Shown: in pieces, positions 5,468 to 6,894 of the stretch
How positions within the stretch are numbered: the stretch's first letter is position 1
Layout of the letters: each line of letters opens with the position of its first letter
NCBI GenBank assembly: GCA_030653635.1
Contig: JAURYZ010000053.1
Span: 1-6,894 of the forward strand
Source of the DNA: Coriobacteriia bacterium
GTDB lineage: Bacteria; Actinomycetota; Coriobacteriia; Anaerosomatales; JAHIQC01
DNA: 6,894 nucleotides
Direction: 5' to 3'
Program-made: the position numbers and the translations under genes
The notes under the pieces: generated by a model
Told to the model about the DNA's origin: nothing
Databases searched by the model: none
What the model saw: the letters and a program-made list of their open reading frames with translations, nothing else

Positions 5468-6894
5468 ATGGCTACCAAAGAAGTAGACCCGATTTCAAGA
5501 ATCGAAGGTCACCTCGGCGTCAAGCTAGAAGTTGAAGGTGGGTTTGTCACCGAAGCCAACGTCCACGGTAACCTGTGGCGCGGTTTTGAGAACTTCCTGA
5601 TTGGTCGTGACCCCAACGATGCGATCACATTCACGCAGCGCATCTGTGGCGTCTGCCCTGTGCCCCACGGCCAGACCGCGACCAACGCGGTCGAAGCTGC
5701 GATGGGATACAACGACGGATTCCACACGTTCAACACGGCGACCTATGCGGTTGCGGGCAAGGGTATCCCGAAGAAGGCTGTTCACATCAGGAACCTCGTG
5801 CTTGGTTGCGAGTTCCTCATGTCGAGCATGACCCACTTCTATCACCTTGCCGCACCGAGCTACGTGCAGGGTCCGAACATGGCCCCGTGGACGCCGTACT
5901 TCAATGATGCGTTCTACAGCCCGCTGCTGCGCTCCGCCGGTAAAGGCACAGCCAGCGGCACTCTCCCTGGCGAGACCTTGACGTTCTCCAAGGACTTGTG
6001 GTCTGCGGTCATCAAGCAGTACGTGAAGGCTCTGCGTATCCGTCGTCTCACCTTCGAGGCTGGCGCGCTCTTTGCGGGCCGCATGCCCATGACCTCATGC
6101 TTTGTCGCCGGTGGAGTCACTTTCCAGGCGTCTGAGGATCTGAACGTTGCGGGTGGCAAGTGCGACAAGTTCAAGTCGATGCTCGACGAGATCGGGACCT
6201 TCGTGGTGCGCGAGTATGTGCCGCTGGTTCTGGCTCTCGGTGCGTTGTACGGCGATTTCGACAACGCTGGCAACAGCGGCTTCAATCCTGACGACATGGT
6301 CGCTACCCGCCCAGGAAAGGGTTACGGCGCAGGCTTTGGTAACTTCCTCGCATGGGGCGGTTTCCCGATCGTAAGTGATACCGTTGGCGCGCAGGCTCTT
6401 ACGCTTCCGCGCGGCTACAAGCTCGGCGCTGCGGCGACTGCGGCCATCACCGTCGCGAATGTTGAAGCTAACATGCGCGAGTCGGTATACAGCTCTTACT
6501 ATGCATCGATGGTAGGGGGTATTGCAGAGGCCGGCTTCACTGGCACCAACAGTGAGCCCCTCAAGGTAGTACGCACCGTCCCGGATCGCAATGCTACGGA
6601 CGGCTACTCATGGCTCAAGTCCCCGCGCTGGAATGACAACGCGATGGAAGTCGGGCCCCTAGCTCGCCTCGCCGTCGCCGGGCTCTATCCTGTCGGCGGG
6701 ACCACAATCGCTTCTGGTGCTCTGGGCGCGTACTACATGCTTTACGTCAAGAACGGTGGCCTCGATCCCAAGATGATCGAGCCCGATCTTGCAGTCGCTC
6801 TTCTGCGTTCGGGTCTGGCGACGTTGACTATTACTGGTGATGTGGAGTTGACTGGAGTCCAGGTCGAGGCTCTAGGCCTCCCGGCTATCGTGGA
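5468..6894 (+). CDS. [NiFe] hydrogenase large (catalytic) subunit, group 1 (3' end outside window)
   Basis: Subunit that holds the Ni-Fe(CN)2CO site where H2 is split or formed. The frame is open from the ATG to the last base, giving 475 complete codons with no stop. The N-terminus has D-P-I-S-R-I-E-G-H-L, where Glu13 matches the glutamate implicated in proton transfer. The first nickel motif is R-I-C-G-V-C-P-V-P-H (residues 58-67), with Cys60 and Cys63 as ligands. Further family marks are W-R-G-F-E (37-41), the helix around H-F-Y-H-L (about 123-127), and E-V-G-P-L-A-R (394-400). The second motif, D-P-C-x-x-C-x-x-H, and the C-terminal extension cut off by a maturation protease lie beyond the window; family members usually run to about 550-600 residues, so roughly 100 are missing. 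It has no signal peptide and should travel with the small subunit through Tat. Whether a Ni ligand is selenocysteine cannot be seen. Confidence 0.96.
   Translation, partial: MATKEVDPISRIEGHLGVKLEVEGGFVTEANVHGNLWRGFENFLIGRDPNDAITFTQRICGVCPVPHGQTATNAVEAAMGYNDGFHTFNTATYAVAGKGIPKKAVHIRNLVLGCEFLMSSMTHFYHLAAPSYVQGPNMAPWTPYFNDAFYSPLLRSAGKGTASGTLPGETLTFSKDLWSAVIKQYVKALRIRRLTFEAGALFAGRMPMTSCFVAGGVTFQASEDLNVAGGKCDKFKSMLDEIGTFVVREYVPLVLALGALYGDFDNAGNSGFNPDDMVATRPGKGYGAGFGNFLAWGGFPIVSDTVGAQALTLPRGYKLGAAATAAITVANVEANMRESVYSSYYASMVGGIAEAGFTGTNSEPLKVVRTVPDRNATDGYSWLKSPRWNDNAMEVGPLARLAVAGLYPVGGTTIASGALGAYYMLYVKNGGLDPKMIEPDLAVALLRSGLATLTITGDVELTGVQVEALGLPAIV

Overview
The window reads as a stretch of a high-GC anaerobe's chromosome devoted to extracytoplasmic redox chemistry. 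All five genes lie on the plus strand, in two blocks separated by a 332-bp gap. The best guess for the host is an anaerobic actinobacterium of the Coriobacteriia type. This rests on GC-rich codon use, multihaem cytochromes beside a group 1 [NiFe] hydrogenase, and my recollection that a distinct hydrogenase subgroup (HydDB 1i) is known from Coriobacteria. No 16S or other phylogenetic marker is present, so the taxonomic call is tentative.

Block 1 (1-3701) is a probable operon with gaps of 42 and 38 nt. It begins with the 3' part of a dense multihaem c-type cytochrome (14 CXXCH motifs in 362 visible residues). Next is a membrane-anchored TPR protein. Last is a two-pass membrane protein with an extracytoplasmic NHL-type beta-propeller of about six blades and a cytoplasmic tail whose last 50 residues resemble the C-terminal half of a PIN-like nuclease domain. 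A GC-rich hairpin just after the third stop codon probably ends this transcript.

The gap (3702-4033) is not empty. It holds the terminator-like hairpin, a possible promoter, a perfect 8-bp inverted repeat with a 4-nt spacer that looks like a dimeric regulator's operator, and a 57-nt leader hairpin that buries a near-perfect but unused Shine-Dalgarno sequence. These elements most likely control the hydrogenase genes.

Block 2 (4034 to the window end) encodes a Tat-exported group 1 [NiFe] hydrogenase: an unusually long small subunit (471 aa) and a large subunit cut off at the window edge before its second nickel-binding motif. The small subunit has all expected Fe-S ligands. It also has a cysteine where [3Fe-4S]-type enzymes carry proline, so three [4Fe-4S] clusters are predicted. 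It has a roughly 70-residue insertion with an EF-hand/dockerin-like loop and lacks the usual C-terminal membrane anchor.

Working model (inference): the exported hydrogenase oxidises H2 outside the membrane, and electrons may pass to multihaem cytochromes such as the one in block 1. The TPR and NHL/PIN-like proteins may help assemble or monitor that cytochrome. The sequence itself does not show that the two blocks work together.
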